From Aurantiacibacter rhizosphaerae (GTDB lineage Bacteria; Pseudomonadota; Alphaproteobacteria; Sphingomonadales; Sphingomonadaceae): 64,000 bases of DNA. Where the stretch lies: NCBI RefSeq assembly GCF_009807005.1, contig NZ_WUBR01000002.1:124001-188000 (forward strand). The letters are read 5' to 3'. Below, in pieces: positions 62,959 to 64,000 of the stretch. The notes below the pieces were generated by a model that saw only the letters and a list, made by a program, of their open reading frames with translations, ran no database searches and was not told the origin of the DNA. The translations under genes and the position numbers were made by a program. How positions within the stretch are numbered: position 1 is the first letter of the stretch; each line of letters begins with the position of its first letter.

Positions 62959-64000
62959 ATGATGTCAGCCCCTGCATCCATCATCGCGCGCGCGCGTACC
63001 GACGCGCAGGATCGCCTTGTCGAGGCCGATGAGCCGCTGGCAGGCTTTCACCTGCGCGCGGGCGGTGAATTGCCCGGCCCGCTGGTAACGCCTGCGCTGA
63101 TTGAACTGGTGCGCAAGACGCGCGTCTATGGCCTGCGCATGGCGCGGGTCATCCATGCGCAGGACGAGAGCGAACAGATCACGGCCTGGGTGGAGGTGGA
63201 GCCGGCCGGTAAGGGCGTGTCCATCGCCATCGCCGATTGGCAGACCGAAGCGATCAGGGCACCCTCCAAGGCTGACGCATCACGCGACAGGCTGGCACTG
63301 GTGCGGCAAATCGCCGGATTGAGTGCGCGGCTTGGCCCGTCGCAGGAGTTGCTGGCGGTTGATTGTGATAGCGATGATCTTTCCGAACTTGCCTCAAAGA
63401 TGCAGGCAGGAATTGGCGAAGCGTGGACCAGCTTCATCACACCCGGCGGCGGCAAGAGCCACAAACCCCTGCACAAACCCATGCACTGGCGCCTGCTGGA
63501 CGGCGCAACAGTCGATATCCCTGGCTCTGCGCGGAGTTGGACCGTCAGCCTTGTGCCACTGGGCAAGCCGCAGCCGGGCAGCGACGGCTTCGAACTTTAC
63601 CTTTCACCGCAGCAACCGCTGCCTGGCGCCGCGCCGAGCAAAAGCGGGGAGGGTGACCGGACAAGCGGCATCGGCCGCGATATCGCGCCTGTGTTGCGTC
63701 AGCCCGTCAGCCGCATCATTGCCAATGCGGAAACCATCCGCACACAGTTGGCCGGACCGCTGGCCGATGAATACAGCAACTATGCGGCCGATATTGCCAC
63801 GGCGGGCGAACACCTGCTGGCGCTGATCGACGATCTTACCACGCTGGATCTGGTGGAGGATGATCAGTTTGTCACTGCGCCCGACATGATCGATCTTGGC
63901 GATGTCGCCCGCCGTGCCGTGGGCATCCTTGGCGTGCGTGCGGGAGAGCGGGGCATCGTGCTTGACGCTCCCAAATCGGCGGACAGCGTGCCCGCGATTG
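62959..64000 (+). CDS. histidine-kinase-like protein lacking the phosphoacceptor His (partial)
   Basis: The frame is open from ATG 62959 to the window end (347 codons). The N-terminal ~230 residues are a sensor-like region without membrane helix. A HisKA-type helix pair follows (about 240-300; RQPVSRIIANAETIRTQL, then AGEHLLALIDDLTTLDLVE), which fits the dimerisation domain of histidine kinases. In place of the conserved His of the H-box (H-E-x-R-T-P) the sequence reads P-V-L-R-Q-P, with Pro244 at the His position. The ATP-binding domain lies beyond the window except for its beginning. It may be a pseudokinase like DivL, which has Tyr at that site, or use another residue. Two adjacent ATGs may serve as start. 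Confidence 0.75.
   Translation, partial: MMSAPASIIARARTDAQDRLVEADEPLAGFHLRAGGELPGPLVTPALIELVRKTRVYGLRMARVIHAQDESEQITAWVEVEPAGKGVSIAIADWQTEAIRAPSKADASRDRLALVRQIAGLSARLGPSQELLAVDCDSDDLSELASKMQAGIGEAWTSFITPGGGKSHKPLHKPMHWRLLDGATVDIPGSARSWTVSLVPLGKPQPGSDGFELYLSPQQPLPGAAPSKSGEGDRTSGIGRDIAPVLRQPVSRIIANAETIRTQLAGPLADEYSNYAADIATAGEHLLALIDDLTTLDLVEDDQFVTAPDMIDLGDVARRAVGILGVRAGERGIVLDAPKSADSVPAI

Noticed and set aside
1-64000. tRNA or rRNA genes, integrases, transposases or terminal repeats of a mobile island
   Set aside because: None was found in the spacers by eye; gene content is core-like and codon use is even. A tRNA scan would settle it.

Overview
The window looks like a chromosomal segment of a GC-rich alphaproteobacterium, most probably a sphingomonad of the Erythrobacteraceae type. 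Reasons: an exosortase A (XrtA/PEP-CTERM) exopolysaccharide locus, an RNase E with a large charged insertion in its S1 domain next to a separately encoded RNase J, a 14-gene nuo operon running into birA-coaX-rnj-DUF1467, and many 4-base ATGA/GTGA overlaps. The genus is an inference. I see no rRNA, tRNA, CRISPR array, insertion sequence, integrase or phage gene.

Region 1 (1-12300, + strand) is an XrtA-associated polysaccharide locus. In order it has a polysaccharide export protein (partial), chain length determinant, tyrosine autokinase, outer-membrane barrel, locus ATPase, polysaccharide deacetylase, FemAB-like protein, glycosyltransferase, exosortase A fused to an EpsI domain, and an asparagine-synthase-like amidotransferase. 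It should build and export a surface polysaccharide and process PEP-CTERM proteins; no PEP-CTERM substrate is visible here.

Region 2 (12297-14628, - strand) is a tight sdhB-GFA-zapE unit; sdhCDA are not next to it. Region 3 (14883-20514) holds an SDR oxidoreductase and then a mixed-strand group: HAD-IB phosphatase, CDP-glycerol glycerophosphotransferase-like protein, flippase, and two paralogous convergent nucleotidyltransferases. I read this as a possible uncharacterised polyol-phosphate surface-polymer locus.

Region 4 (20539-38696) contains rne with a structured leader that appears to pair its own ribosome binding site, an amidase, PBP1A, prfB, a membrane-tethered LuxR-type regulator with a C8 tract between DNA-binding domain and anchor, small helical and membrane proteins, a lipoprotein-like methyltransferase, a nitronate monooxygenase-like enzyme with an extra Cys cluster, a hydrolase, an ammonium transporter, an SH3 protein, two paralogous lipoproteins, a thiolase and a beta-propeller-like lipoprotein.

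Region 5 (38786-58034, + strand) is one long unit: nuoA to nuoN with three small membrane proteins and one secreted Cys-containing protein inserted among nuoD-nuoG, followed by birA, coaX, rnj and a DUF1467 gene. Region 6 (58072-64000) has a large membrane-anchored coiled-coil protein (- strand), then a nucleotidyltransferase-like protein fused to a membrane domain, an all-helical protein of unknown function, and a histidine-kinase-like protein, cut by the window end, that has proline where the phosphoacceptor histidine should be.
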